From contig NZ_JBFAJC010000040.1 of NCBI RefSeq assembly GCF_040655075.1, positions 35,972-99,971 of the forward strand: 64,000 nt of DNA. Direction: 5' to 3'. The number at the start of each line of letters is the position of its first letter. Position 1 is the first letter of the stretch. Origin of the DNA: Actinoallomurus sp040655075. Its GTDB lineage: Bacteria; Actinomycetota; Actinomycetes; Streptosporangiales; Streptosporangiaceae. This document shows, piece by piece, positions 1 through 10,668 of the stretch. A program made the position numbers and the translations under genes. The notes below the pieces were generated by a model, which saw only the letters and a list, made by a program, of their open reading frames with translations, had not been told where the DNA came from and made no database searches.

Positions 1-389
1 GTCCACTGGTCAACCCTAAGGCGCTGAAGAGAGGCCGGCTTCCGCTGCTCCCCGGCATGCGTCGAGTCCGTGCACCGAATCCGTGCCGCCCATACTGGCC
101 GGCGCTGGAACCCTTGTCCAGTTGCCACAGGAACTGCGCGAAGCGGGCGGCCGTCGTCGCCGACTGGAACCGAAGCCACCGCCAGGTCCCGCCCCGACTT
201 GGCTGTCCGGTCAGAGGACCCGTGGTCATGCCGCGGTCTCTTCCTTGGTACGCACGCGTCCCGAGCCACAAGGCGGTCGAGCCGGCGCTGCTCTGCGGCC
301 GCCCAGCAGCCTACCCGCCCGGGGTCGAGGGGCGCGCCGTGGCCGACGTGGAGCTTATTAGTGATCAGCCGATCTTACCTGGTGGCGGC
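1..389. other. No gene recognised upstream of the IS3 relic
   Basis: This stretch is very GC-rich and open in several frames, but none of the translations resembles a protein family I know. It lies directly before the IS3-type transposase remnant and may contain its missing 5' portion in unrecognisable form. I see no promoter, RNA gene or clear terminal inverted repeat here. Confidence 0.4.
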
Positions 390-1104
390 AGGACCGCATC
401 GACCGGGGCCTGGAGCCGGGCCTGACCAGCGAGGAAAAGACAAAACTCGCTGCGGCCAAGCGCCGGATCATCGGGTTGGAGACCGAGCTGGCGGTGAGTC
501 GGCGTGCGGTCGAGCTGGTGCGCGATGTGGTGCTCCAAAAGGAGGTTCGAGGCGGTCAAAGTGATGGCGGCGAGGCTATCCCGGTGGAGGTGGCCTGCCG
601 TGTGCTGGATGTGTCGGTGTCGGGGTACTACGCCTGGCTATCTCGGCCGCCATCGGCTCGGGCGATCCGTCACGCCTAGCTGACCGGTCTCATCACCGAC
701 GCCCACCAGGCTTCTCGTGGCATCTACGGTGCGCGGCGAGCTCAGGCTCGCCTGCGGCATCATCGTCGGGCACGGCGCGGTGGAGCTCTTGATGCGCCGC
801 GCGGGCCTTCGGGGTGCCATGGGCCGGCCGAAATGGCGCCGCATCAAACCGGAGCAGATCGCCAAGGACCTGGTCGACCGCCAGTTCACTCGCACCGGCC
901 CGAACCAGTTGTGGGTCACCGACATCACCGAGCACCCCACTCGAGAAGGCAAGGTGTACTGCGCCGTTGTCCTGGACGCCTACTCCGTCGAGTGGTCGGC
1001 TGGTCCATCAACTCCTCACCCACCGCAGCACTGGTGACCAACGCCCTCGGCATGGCCGTCGACACCCGCTGGCGCGATCGTCCATTCGGACCAGGGCACG
1101 CAGG
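390..1104 (+). pseudogene. IS3-family transposase relic (OrfA end + OrfB)
   Basis: Pieces in different frames read as one IS3-family transposase. The helical OrfA tail (DRIDRGLEPGLTSEEK) starts near 392. The OrfB helix-turn-helix region (PVEVACRVLDVSVSGYYAW) ends at a TAG at 677 where a Trp codon is expected. After frame changes near 545 and 740 the integrase core follows, with NQLWVTDITEHPT (first catalytic Asp) and, near 1078, VHSDQGTQ (second Asp). The sequence then jumps into an ABC-transporter ATPase at about 1105, so the catalytic Glu and C-terminus are gone. At least three frameshifts, one nonsense codon and a 3' truncation make it non-functional. Family assignment rests on recognised motifs. 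Confidence 0.8.
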
Positions 1105-1332
1105 GCGGTCGATGCCATCGCCACCCTCAAAGACGACGGCGCGGCCGTGGTGGTCTCCACCCACGATCTCGCCCTGGCCCACCTGGCCTGTGAAGAGGCC
1201 TTCCTGCTCAACCGGCGCCAGTACGGGTTCGGCCCCGCCCAGACGACCCTGACCCCCGACCGGCTCCGCGCCACGTACGGCGGGCACGCCCTCGAGCTGC
1301 GCGGCGACCGCGTCATCGTCGCCCACTCATAG
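1105..1332 (+). pseudogene. C-terminal stub of a metal (Mn/Zn) ABC transporter ATPase
   Basis: The last about 75 residues of an ABC ATPase remain, including the H-loop (VVVSTHDLALAHL) and a C-terminal tail typical of Mn/Zn (MntB/SitB/ZnuC-like) importers. Walker A, the signature motif and Walker B are absent because the IS3 relic replaces everything upstream of about 1105. It ends at TAG 1330-1332, four bases before the start of the matching permease, which is the normal operon layout for these importers. The stub cannot bind ATP. Mn versus Zn specificity cannot be told from what is left. Confidence 0.75.
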
Positions 1333-1336
1333 GCCC

Positions 1337-1795
1337 ATGAATCAGATCTTCATCGCACCGTTCACCTATCCGTTCATGGCCCGCGCGCTGGTCGAGCTGC
1401 TCATCCTCGGCGCTGGCCGGCACGGTCGGTGTCCTCATACTGCTGCGGCGGCTGGCGTTCATGACCGACGCCCTCACCCACACCGTCTTCCCCGGTGTCG
1501 TCATCGGCTACCTGCTCACCGGCGAGGGCGGCATCTTTGGGGCGCGCTGATCGCCAGCGGCCTGACCGCCGTACTCCTCACCCTGCTGACCCGCCACCGC
1601 GCCGTCACCGAAGACACCGCCCTCGCGGTGCTCCTCACGACGTTCTTCGCGATCGGCGTCGTGCTCGTCTCGCGAGAGTCCGGTTACACCGCGGACCTGA
1701 CCGCCTTTCTGTTCGGCCGGATCCTCACCGTGACCGGACAGCAACTCGCCGAGACCCTTGCGGTAACGATCCTGTTCGTCACGCTCGTCCGCCGC
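1337..1795 (+). pseudogene. N-terminal part of a metal ABC transporter permease (ABC-3 family)
   Basis: From ATG 1337 the reading gives MNQIFIAPFTYPFMARALVE, the usual start of MntC/SitC-type membrane permeases. Several hydrophobic segments follow (FMTDALTHTVFPGVVIGYLL in a shifted frame, then TAVLLTLLTRHRAVTEDTA). The frame shifts near 1412 (two bases apparently missing) and returns near 1530 (one T apparently missing in a T/G run). Around 1795 the protein changes abruptly into an IS110 transposase tail, creating an artificial chimeric reading frame ending at 2329. About half of the permease is lost. With its partner ATPase also cut, this importer is dead in this copy. Confidence 0.75.
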
Positions 1796-2329
1796 TGCGC
1801 CGAACTGCCCGACACAGGCGTCTGTGACATCGGCACCGCCGCCACCCAGGTGCTGCGCACGCTGGCGCGCCGCATCCAGATGCTCGAACAGGAGATCCGC
1901 TCCCACCAGCAGCAGCTGACCGCCCTCATCACCGACTGCGCCCCTCAGCTGCTCCAACAGCACGGGATCGGTCCTGATACCGCTGCGGCCCTGCTCATCA
2001 CCGCTGGCGACAATCCCGACCGGCTCACCAGCGAAGCCGCGTTCGCCGCCCTCTGTGGCGTCAACCCGATCGAGGCATCTTCGGGTAAGACCGTCCGTCA
2101 CCGCCTCAACCGCGGTGGAGACCGCCGCGCCAATAGCGCCCTTTACACGATCGTGCTCACCCGCCTGGGCCGCGACCAACGCACCCGGGACTACGCCGAA
2201 CGCCGCACCCGCGAAGGCAAGTCCAAGAAAGAGATCATCCGCTGCCTCAAACGCTACGTCGCCCGCGACGTCTTCCCTCTTATCCAGGCAGCGCTTTCAC
2301 CAGCAGAAACGACCTCAGCGGCGGCTTGA
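1796..2329 (+). pseudogene. IS110-family transposase, C-terminal half
   Basis: The segment carries the Transposase_20 region of IS110 elements: a helical lead (TLARRIQMLEQEIRSHQQQL), then LLQQHGIGPDTAAALLITAG, the AALCGVNPIEASSGKTVRH stretch and the HRLNRGGDRRANSALYTIV motif, ending with KEIIRCLKRYVARDVF. The N-terminal DEDD catalytic half is missing. It is in frame with the permease fragment upstream, so a fusion protein could be made but would have neither function. At the right edge (about 2330) it abuts an IS3-type OrfA fragment on the other strand, which indicates nested insertions. Confidence 0.85.
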
Positions 2330-2609
2330 CAAACATAGGGGCGTCATCACGCTCCATCTCCAGCTCCGCGCGCTCCTTCTCCCAGGCCGCCTTCTGCTCG
2401 CGCAACCGAGCCAGCTCCGCACGCTCCGACTCGCCAAGCGTGCCGCTCTCGCCCTCCCGCTCGCGGTCGAGCTTCACCCAGTTATGCAGCGTGTAGGGGC
2501 TGATCCCCAGATCCCGCGCGACCTGCGCGACGGGCTTGCCGGTCTCCTTGACGATCCGTACCGCTCCTTCTCGGAACTCCGGATCAAACCGGCGTCTCTT
2601 GTCTCCCAC
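2280..2609 (-). pseudogene. IS3-type OrfA (transposase HTH subunit), truncated
   Basis: From ATG 2609 the product begins MGDKRRRFDPEFREGAVRIV, followed by a helix-turn-helix (VAQVARDLGISPYTLHNWV) and a charged coiled-coil (ERAELARLREQKAAWEKE). This is the standard OrfA of an IS3-group element. Homology stops after ELEMERD near 2340, and the last about 20 residues are read out of the antisense of the neighbouring IS110 fragment. OrfB is absent. It is the DNA-binding subunit remnant only. Confidence 0.75.
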
Positions 2610-2967
2610 GGCCCAACCATCTCTCTGGTTCAGGTCTCCACGCTACGAGGGGAAGCGCAATGGTCATGTACCGGTCGGCCGAAGAGCCCAGTGTGGCGTG
2701 CATGTCGATGCGGTGCTTGACGCGGCCGTCCCGTCCGATCAGATGCGTGGCGTCGACGCGTACGGCGTGCCGGGACAACTCCGGCACCAGATCCATCCGT
2801 TGGGCGACGTCGTATCCGGCGCTGGAGAAGTCCAGCAGATAGCCGCCGGTGCGCAGCGCGGGCGCGCGTTCGACCAGCGTGGGGCGGAACCCGTGCTTGG
2901 CCAGCCAGTACGCCAAGGTGGGCCCCACGACACCGGCGCCGCAGATAAGGATCTCTCGGTTCTTCAT
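2584..2967 (-). pseudogene. FAD-dependent monooxygenase, N-terminal fragment
   Basis: The product opens with MKNREILICGAGVVGPTLAY, a perfect GxGxxG Rossmann dinucleotide-binding motif, followed by LVERAPALRTGGYLLDF, the FAD-ribose acidic residue and loop of PHBH-fold aromatic monooxygenases. Recognisable homology runs to DRYMTI near 2655, then the frame enters IS-derived DNA. About 110 of the expected roughly 400 residues remain, so substrate binding and the DG/GD motifs are lost. Its start overlaps the 3' end of the GNAT gene by four bases, so the two were co-transcribed. Confidence 0.75.
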
Positions 2968-3611
2968 TCGGATCTCTCATTCGTTTGAGCCTCACGCCTC
3001 GACGTCGGGCGATAGCCACGTCCGGTCGCTTCGTGGTCAGGGAGCGGTGGGGTGCTCAAGGGGCGGTGGAGCCAGGTGTGCAGGGGGTCGCGGGCGCCCT
3101 CACGGCTGATCAGCGGTGCGGTGGTGAGCTGGAAGCCGGCGGTTCGGGCGACCGCGGCGCTGGCGGTGTTGCCGGCGGGGATGCGCACGATCACGCGGGT
3201 GGCGGCCAGGGTGTCGTAGGCGTAGGCGTAGGCGGTGATCAGCTGGACTGCGCGGCCGGCCAGCCGCTGGCGACGGTGCGCGGCGCCGATGGCGTAGGCC
3301 AGTTCCACCTCGCCGGGGGCGCCGGTAGGGAACAGCAGGATCTCGCCGAGGGGCCGGTGACCATCGGTGGTGATGGCGAGTTGGAGCCTGCGGCCCGCGG
3401 CGCGGCGCCGGCGGGCCAGGTCCAGGTAAGCGCGGGCGGCCGCCTGGTCGAAGGGAGCGCGTAGCGGGGCCCAGCGGTCGATGTGGGGTTCGTCGAACAG
3501 CTCGGCCATCGCGGGCACGTCATCGTCGTCCCATTCGCGCAGGATGAGACCCGAACCGGTGAGCTGGATGGCAGCGGGCACGATGATGCCGCCGTTTGAG
3601 GCTGTGGCCAT
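2964..3611 (-). CDS. GNAT-family N-acetyltransferase
   Basis: A 215-residue protein with the Acetyltransf_3-type layout: N-terminal strand LTGSGLILREWDDDDVPAM, then GEVELAYAIGAAHRRQRLAGRA, where the R/Q-x-x-G/A loop binds the acetyl-CoA pyrophosphate, and a C-terminal NTASAAVARTAGFQL strand-helix typical of RimJ/RimL-like enzymes. It would transfer an acetyl group to an unknown amine (a protein N-terminus, aminoglycoside or small molecule). The gene ends in an ATGA-type overlap with the truncated monooxygenase and starts nine bases from the stop of the metal ATPase, so it may belong to that transcript. The C-terminal 30 residues are low-complexity and may be an extension. Confidence 0.8.
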   Translation of the reverse strand: MATASNGGIIVPAAIQLTGSGLILREWDDDDVPAMAELFDEPHIDRWAPLRAPFDQAAARAYLDLARRRRAAGRRLQLAITTDGHRPLGEILLFPTGAPGEVELAYAIGAAHRRQRLAGRAVQLITAYAYAYDTLAATRVIVRIPAGNTASAAVARTAGFQLTTAPLISREGARDPLHTWLHRPLSTPPLPDHEATGRGYRPTSRREAQTNERSE

Positions 3612-3619
3612 GGCGGAGG

Positions 3620-5590
<1,971 letters not shown>

Positions 5591-5600
5591 CGCGCCATCG

Positions 5601-5622
5601 TATATGCGCACTCACGCAGATA
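5601..5622. promoter_or_regulatory. Candidate ArsR operator (imperfect inverted repeat)
   Basis: TATATGCGCA and CACGCAGATA flank a two-base centre and match as inverted half-sites at 7 of 10 positions. The long-arm, two-base-centre geometry is that known for NmtR/CzrA-class ArsR operators. It lies between the divergent ATPase and arsR genes and covers the putative -10 box of the ATPase, where binding would repress it. Assignment is by position and symmetry only. Confidence 0.5.
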
Positions 5623-5656
5623 CGCAAGCAGGCAGGCTGCGGGGTATGCTGAGCGC

Positions 5657-6031
5657 ATGCACACGTCGCTGCCGGACTTCGACATGCCGAACGAGGAACA
5701 GGTGCACCTGGCCGCCGAGTCGTTCCGGCTGCTGTCTGACCCCACCCGCATCAAAATCCTGTGGGCGCTGCTGCAGGGCGAGTCCAACGTCGCATGCCTG
5801 GCCGAACTCACCGGTGCCGCCTCCACCGCGGTTAGCCAGCACCTGGCCAAACTCCGCCTGGCCGGACTGGTCAAGGGCCGCCGCGAGGGAACCTTCGTCT
5901 ACTACAGCGCTGCCGACGAACACGTGCGCCGCCTGCTGACCCAGGGCTTGTTCCACGCCGACCACATCGACCGCGACGACCTGGACCACGCACCCGGCCT
6001 CGCCACCGTCGACGAGCCTGCTGTCGGGTAG
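5657..6031 (+). CDS. ArsR-family metal-sensing repressor, NmtR/CzrA-like alpha-5 site
   Basis: A 124-residue winged-helix repressor with the ArsR core (LSDPTRIKILWALLQGE, recognition helix GAASTAVSQHLAKLRLAGLV, wing GRREGTFVYYS). The C-terminal helix contains DEHVRRLLTQGLFHADH, giving candidate metal ligands Asp87, His89, His100 and His103. This is exactly the D-x-H-(10)-H-xx-H spacing of the alpha-5 site of CzrA and NmtR, which sense Zn or Ni/Co. The ELCVC-type alpha-3 site of ArsR/SmtB is absent. Metal binding should release it from the shared intergenic operator and turn on the divergent P1B-4 exporter. A -10-like TATGCT sits just upstream, so the mRNA may be leaderless. Confidence 0.9.
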   Translation: MHTSLPDFDMPNEEQVHLAAESFRLLSDPTRIKILWALLQGESNVACLAELTGAASTAVSQHLAKLRLAGLVKGRREGTFVYYSAADEHVRRLLTQGLFHADHIDRDDLDHAPGLATVDEPAVG

Positions 6032-6452
6032 CCGCAAGGTTCAGGCCACGCGCTTCCATCGCCCGCCGCGTCGCGGCATCCGCGTGTGCTTCGCGGCCAC
6101 CTCCGCGCTGCCCCGCAGCGGCGTCCTGACCATGCCCCTGCCAACCAAGCGCTCAGCAGCGGACACAGACGCGACCGACCCAAGCAGGTGGGTGGTTACC
6201 CTGCGTGGACCTGCACCGCCCACAGCGCCCCAACCGGACATCGACACCGCCACTGAGCGCTGTCAAAACTCATCGACATTTCCGCGCCCACCGATCATTA
6301 AGCGCTGCCGGAACTCGCCAACATCCGCTGTCAGCTGTCATCTACGAAGCCACACAACCCAGTGAACGACCGGAAGCGCGCGACCGCAACGAAGATCTCC
6401 AGCTGGTGCACGGTATAAACCCGTGTGAATGTGGAAATTCCTATCACGGCGG
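6032..6452. other. Intergenic region without a recognisable gene
   Basis: About 420 bases between convergent genes. Base composition falls towards the right end. I find no coding signal on either strand that resembles a family, and no strong terminator hairpin. Confidence 0.5.
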
Positions 6453-8126
6453 TCAGTCCGTGATGAGTATGAACTTCTCCCGCGGGCCGACGGCCTTCCG
6501 GTTAGCGATCAGCGAGGATGCACCCGTGTGCCCCGCCGTGACGTACCGGTTGTTGGCCATGGCGACGAGGCTGACGGTCCCGTCCGAGTTGTGGTGCAGC
6601 ATGAAGGTCTGCGCGCGGCCGAGGGTGGTGCTGTCGGCCTTCAGGGGTGCCTTGCCGGCCGTGACGAAATGGTTGTTGGCGTGAGAGCGCAGGGCGACCT
6701 TGCCCCTCCCGGCGTCGATTAGATCGAACTGCTCCCACGGCCCGATGGCGGTGCGGTTGGCGATCAGCGCTTTCGCGCCTGCGTTTTCCGCGGTGACGTA
6801 GCGTTTTTTGCCGACCATGCGCAGGCTGATCACCTTGTGAGAGACGACAGGCCTGGTGGGACGCTTGGCGGTCAGGGCGATTTTGCCCTTGAGCATCTTT
6901 CCGCCGTCGCCGGTGAGTCGCAGGTAGTAGTCCGAGGAGCAGGGCGTGCCGTCCTCGTCCAGCGAAAGGAAGCCGGAGTCGGTGGGCACGGTCGCCTGGG
7001 TCTCGGCGGTCTTGAGAATCTGGTTGCCCTCGTTGAACTCGTCGAACATCGAAATGTAGATGCCCTGGGCGCCGAGCCGGACCATGTTGTAGAACTGCCG
7101 CCACATGAAGTCGCCGTGGGCGCGCTCGCGGAGCGAGAGGTCACCAGGCAGTACGCAAGGCTGGTAGTCGATACCGTGGGCCTTACATTCGGCCTGGTCG
7201 CCGAGGTTGACATTCTGGTAGTACCAGTCCGATCCGGCGGCGTCGCCGATGGCTCCGACCATCCACGGCGAAATCATGTTGAATGCCCGGTAGACGTCGG
7301 CGAGCCCGCCACCACCGTTGGTCCGCCACTCGTGGGGCACGCCACCGATGACGTAGCAGCCCTGCGCCTTGAACCAGTTGATGACGTCCAGGCAGGCGCC
7401 CGAGTCGAAGGGATGGACCCCGAACCCCCAGATACAGACGACGGGCTTGCCATTCTGCTTAGCGTATGCGGCCGAAGCGGTGTGGGCGGACATCTTTTTG
7501 GTCCAGTCCGCCTTGATCTCGGACTGCATGTTCGTCCAGCCGGTCACGTCGTACATGATGTAGAACTTCACGTTGTGCGACTCGGCCGCGTGGCGCACCT
7601 TGGTGGCCATCGCGTCACGTGTCGGGCCTTCGCCGCCGGTTGGGTTGAAACGCTGGAGGGCCGCGGTGTCGATGCCGTACTGACGCATCCAGGAGAAGTG
7701 GGTGTCGACGGTCTGCTGGTCATAGGACGAGAAGAGCGTGGCAGGTTGGCCGTTTCCAAGTTTGGCGTACGCGGTCTGGTAAGTGTGAGTGTATTCGCGC
7801 ATGTCGGGCCAGCAGTTGATGCCGGCGTTCGACCGCGAGGGGGCCTTGCCCCAGTCCCGCGCCCAGTGCCACCAGCCGTCGATGGGGGCGGAGTCGCCCT
7901 TGGCGGCGAACCAACCCTGGTAGCCGACGGTGATCTTGCCGACCACGTCACCGGTCGCGCCGGACGCCGGTGGAGCGGAGGACGCGCCGGCCTCCAGCGA
8001 GGCAGAGGACCTGCTGGCGGCTTTGGCGAGACCCAGCGCGCCGATCGCGGCGGCCGCGGTACCACCCGCAGTGGCGCCGAGGACCCTGCGGCGGGACCAG
8101 TTTTTCCTGCGGGGGGATTCTGACAT
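6453..8126 (-). CDS. Tat-exported GH71/99-like glycoside hydrolase with fascin-like beta-trefoil
   Basis: A 557-residue secreted enzyme. The N-terminus holds a twin-arginine signal (RRKNWSRRRVLGATAGG) followed by an Ala-rich hydrophobic stretch. The catalytic region starts at VGKITVGYQGWFAAKGDSAP and continues with DGWWHWARDWGKAPSRSN, ATLFSSYDQQTVDTHFSWM, VKFYIMYDVTGW and ISMFDEFNEGNQI, features of the GH71/99-like clan annotated as xylosidase/arabinosidase-like. The last about 130 residues form a fascin/beta-trefoil module (VISLRMVGKKRYVTAENAG, then a second copy RYVTAGHTGASSLIANR), probably carbohydrate-binding. The ATG at 8126 is preceded by TTGGAG at a good distance. Substrate is unknown. 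It is monocistronic and convergent with the ArsR gene. Confidence 0.85.
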   Translation of the reverse strand: MSESPRRKNWSRRRVLGATAGGTAAAAIGALGLAKAASRSSASLEAGASSAPPASGATGDVVGKITVGYQGWFAAKGDSAPIDGWWHWARDWGKAPSRSNAGINCWPDMREYTHTYQTAYAKLGNGQPATLFSSYDQQTVDTHFSWMRQYGIDTAALQRFNPTGGEGPTRDAMATKVRHAAESHNVKFYIMYDVTGWTNMQSEIKADWTKKMSAHTASAAYAKQNGKPVVCIWGFGVHPFDSGACLDVINWFKAQGCYVIGGVPHEWRTNGGGGLADVYRAFNMISPWMVGAIGDAAGSDWYYQNVNLGDQAECKAHGIDYQPCVLPGDLSLRERAHGDFMWRQFYNMVRLGAQGIYISMFDEFNEGNQILKTAETQATVPTDSGFLSLDEDGTPCSSDYYLRLTGDGGKMLKGKIALTAKRPTRPVVSHKVISLRMVGKKRYVTAENAGAKALIANRTAIGPWEQFDLIDAGRGKVALRSHANNHFVTAGKAPLKADSTTLGRAQTFMLHHNSDGTVSLVAMANNRYVTAGHTGASSLIANRKAVGPREKFILITD

Positions 8127-8276
8127 GCCTGTGGCTCCAAGGGCAGGCGCCCGGCCGGGACGGCCGGCGCGACGGCGAACTGACGGGGGCGCTGCTCGGA
8201 ACACCCCATTGCAAGTCCTCTGGCTAAGTAGCAGGTTGAGATGGGTTTGTCCGCGGGCTCGTCGTTGTGGATGTAA

Positions 8277-8663
8277 GCGCGCTCCACCAAATCCGACGGC
8301 CCAGCGAACAACGCCACAACAACAACACGGCTCCCAGCACGCGCAGAGTTCACCCGCCTGGATGAGCATGTGACCGCATTGGAGAAGGCGGTCCTGGCCT
8401 CCGCCGGTGACACCGCGGCCCCGTGCCGCCGCAAGAAGCGCATCCGCAAGCACCAAGACGCCCTCACACTGGTCCAACGCAACCCCGAACTGCTCGCCAA
8501 CGCCGTCTCCGCCGGGTACCTCACCTACCGAACCGGCGACGACGGCCACCCCACCGACATCAAACTCGCCCCCGACGTCGCCTTCAGCCTCGACATCGCA
8601 AGCAGCCTCCACGACACGTTCCTGCTCGATCCGCAGGACGAGAACAGTGACACGCATCACTGA
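8277..8663 (+). CDS. Hypothetical protein, possibly 5'-truncated
   Basis: An open frame of about 128 codons follows a TAA at 8274-8276. A GTG at 8370 is the only plausible start, giving 97 residues, but protein-like sequence continues upstream of it (ARAEFTRLDEHVTALEKAVL), suggesting loss of the true start. The product has a basic helical stretch (RRKKRIRKHQDALTLVQRNP) followed by ELLANAVSAGYLTYRTGDDG. I recognise no family. Its position beside a broken methyltransferase of integrative-element type suggests a mobile-element accessory gene. It lies antisense to nothing else credible. Confidence 0.4.
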   Translation, partial: ARSTKSDGPANNATTTTRLPARAEFTRLDEHVTALEKAVLASAGDTAAPCRRKKRIRKHQDALTLVQRNPELLANAVSAGYLTYRTGDDGHPTDIKLAPDVAFSLDIASSLHDTFLLDPQDENSDTHH

Positions 8664-8671
8664 CGTTCTCG

Positions 8672-9318
8672 GGCTCTCCACTCCGGTGCGCAGGCGACGC
8701 CGGATAGGGCGTAACTTTCGACGGAGGGCCGCTGCACCAGAGGTGGGGGTCGAAGAGCGGCGGCTGCGGCCAGTTCGTCCGGGGCTCGGAAGATCAGAAC
8801 GTCATGGTGGGCGGGCAGCGTGACCGGGTGACCGGTGGCGCGCTCGTGGCGGGCGGCGCTGGGCCATGGAGGCCAGTACGAGCAGGCGGTCGCCCCGGAG
8901 TTCGGCCAGCAGGGCCACGCACCGGTCGACGGGCACCAGTCCGGCCGCACGCGCGGCGTCGCGGGCGTGCCCGGTCAGGTCCAGCAGCAGGCCGCGCTGT
9001 CGGCGCGGCCGTACGGTGACGACGATGTGGCCGCCGGGGCGCAGCAGGGGCCGGCACTCGATCAGCGCCTGCTGCACGCGGCCGGCCGGGTAGCGGCGGA
9101 GGCGGGCGAGTGGTTGAGCACCATGCCGTCGGGGGTGGCGCCGTCGTACTTGGCGGCAGTGATGTTGGCGCGGGCGACGGGCCACCAACGGGGCTGGCCG
9201 GTCAGTCCGATGGCGTGCCGGCCGGAGCGCAGGGCTTCGGTCAGCACGGTGCCCGCGCCGCAGTCCGGGTCCAGGACGGTGTCGCCGGGGCGGGTGTAGG
9301 CGGTGATGGCGTGGCTGC
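8672..9318 (-). pseudogene. TRM11-like / DNA methyltransferase remnant
   Basis: Two separated pieces of one SAM-dependent methyltransferase remain. The N-terminal piece (about 9318-9110) reads HAITAYTRPGDTVLDPDCGA, with the AdoMet motif I (DPxCGxGT), then GRHAIGLTGQPRWWPVARAN. The C-terminal piece, in another frame (about 9100-8680), reads VQQALIECRPLLRPGGHIVV and ends near HPVTLPAHHDVLIFRAP. The middle with the expected (D/N/S)PPY catalytic motif is deleted. This enzyme type is common in integrative elements of actinomycetes. The 5' end is fused in frame to an ISAs1 transposase that inserted into it. Confidence 0.65.
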
Positions 9319-10444
9319 GCATGACGGCCAGGATGGAGGGGAAGGCGCCGGTTCGGACTCGGCACCGGTCTTCGCCCAGGGTTACGTCCCGGACGTAGTG
9401 GTCGCGGTTTTCGATCGGCCACTCGCCGCGGGCGAGTTCGGCGAGTCGTCGGGGGCCGGCTTGGGCGGCGGACAGGCTGGTGATTCCGAGCACTGCCTGG
9501 CTGGACAGGTGTTCCCCGGCCAGGTCCAAGAAGCGACGTTCGATCAAGAACACCTGCTTGACGTGGGGAAATCGGGTGTTCTTGGGGGCGGGCCTGACCT
9601 GGATGGTGCGGATCTCCTGGCGGCCGTGACCGCGGTCGTAGGTGGTCCAGCCGATGGGCACCTCGCGCCAGGCCAGCGCGTCGAGTCGATCGAACAGGCC
9701 CGGCTGGTTACCGCCCACCGGCAGCACGAAGTACGCGCCCCGCCGATGCAGATACGCCGCGTGCTCACGTTGGGTATGCATCATGTCGGCACTGATCACC
9801 ACGTTCTTCAGGTCCGGGATCTGGTCGAGCAGCGGGATGAACGCGGTGATCTCGTTGCTCTTGCCGTCTACATCCAGTTGGGCGACCGTGATCCCATCCT
9901 CGGCGAGCATCACGCCCATCCGGTGCCGGGCGCGGCGCCGGCCCTCGGCCGTACCTCGCTGGGTCTTGCCGTCCACGGTCATCGGGATCAGTTCGCCCAC
10001 GTCATGAACGCCGGCCAGTTGCGCTGACCGATGGCGGGCATAGGCCGCGTCGACCTCGGCGGCATCCACCCGCTCCAGCACGCGGCACACCGTGTCGGGG
10101 TGTGGCGCCTGATACAGACCGGTCCGAGGGTCCTGACGTGCACCGACACCGGCAAGAACGTGCTGGGGGACCGCGCCGGCCCAGTGCTTGATCGCCGCGA
10201 ACGTCGTCGCGCCGCTCACCACCGCGGCCTGCACCAAGGCCAGGATCACCACGAGCGAATGACGGCGTCCCCGCCGATCACGCGGATCGGTGATCTGCGC
10301 CCACACCTGCCGCAGATCAACGGCCGAACCCCCGGCCCCGGGCTCCTCACCCTCCATGAGGGTGGCGGCGATGGCCGAGACGGCCGCGGGCATGACAGAC
10401 TGCACGGACAACGAGGCTCCAGCGAACGAGTTGATCTTCGACAA
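9319..10444 (-). pseudogene. ISAs1-family transposase, 3'-truncated and fused
   Basis: From ATG 10444 the product shows the DDE_Tnp_1-associated N-terminal domain (DLRQVWAQITDPRDRRGRRH) and the DDE core: first Asp in MTVDGKTQRG, second in VISADMMHTQREHAAYL, GNQPGLFDRLDAL, the YDRGHGRQEIRTIQV region with the catalytic Glu, and PIENRDHYVRDVTLGEDRCR. Homology ends after RVRTG (about 9330), where the frame runs without a stop into the methyltransferase remnant. Only about 25 normal C-terminal residues are missing, so some activity cannot be excluded, but the element's right end is gone. I saw no intact terminal inverted repeats. Confidence 0.8.
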
Positions 10445-10668
10445 TCACCCGTTCTATGGGGCCTTGTTGCATGTCAGCCCGGTGACACACCCACCGCGAT
10501 CACCTCGTGACCTGACCTCACCGTCTCACCATCCGAGAATGCGGGCGGCCCTGGCCCCGCCCGACCTGTCCGTCCTCTCACAACTGCGCATATAGGCCGC
10601 GCCAGACGGCGCGCGATGTGCCGTCCCTTCGCGACCGCATCGGCAGTTATGACACAGAGGACAACGCA

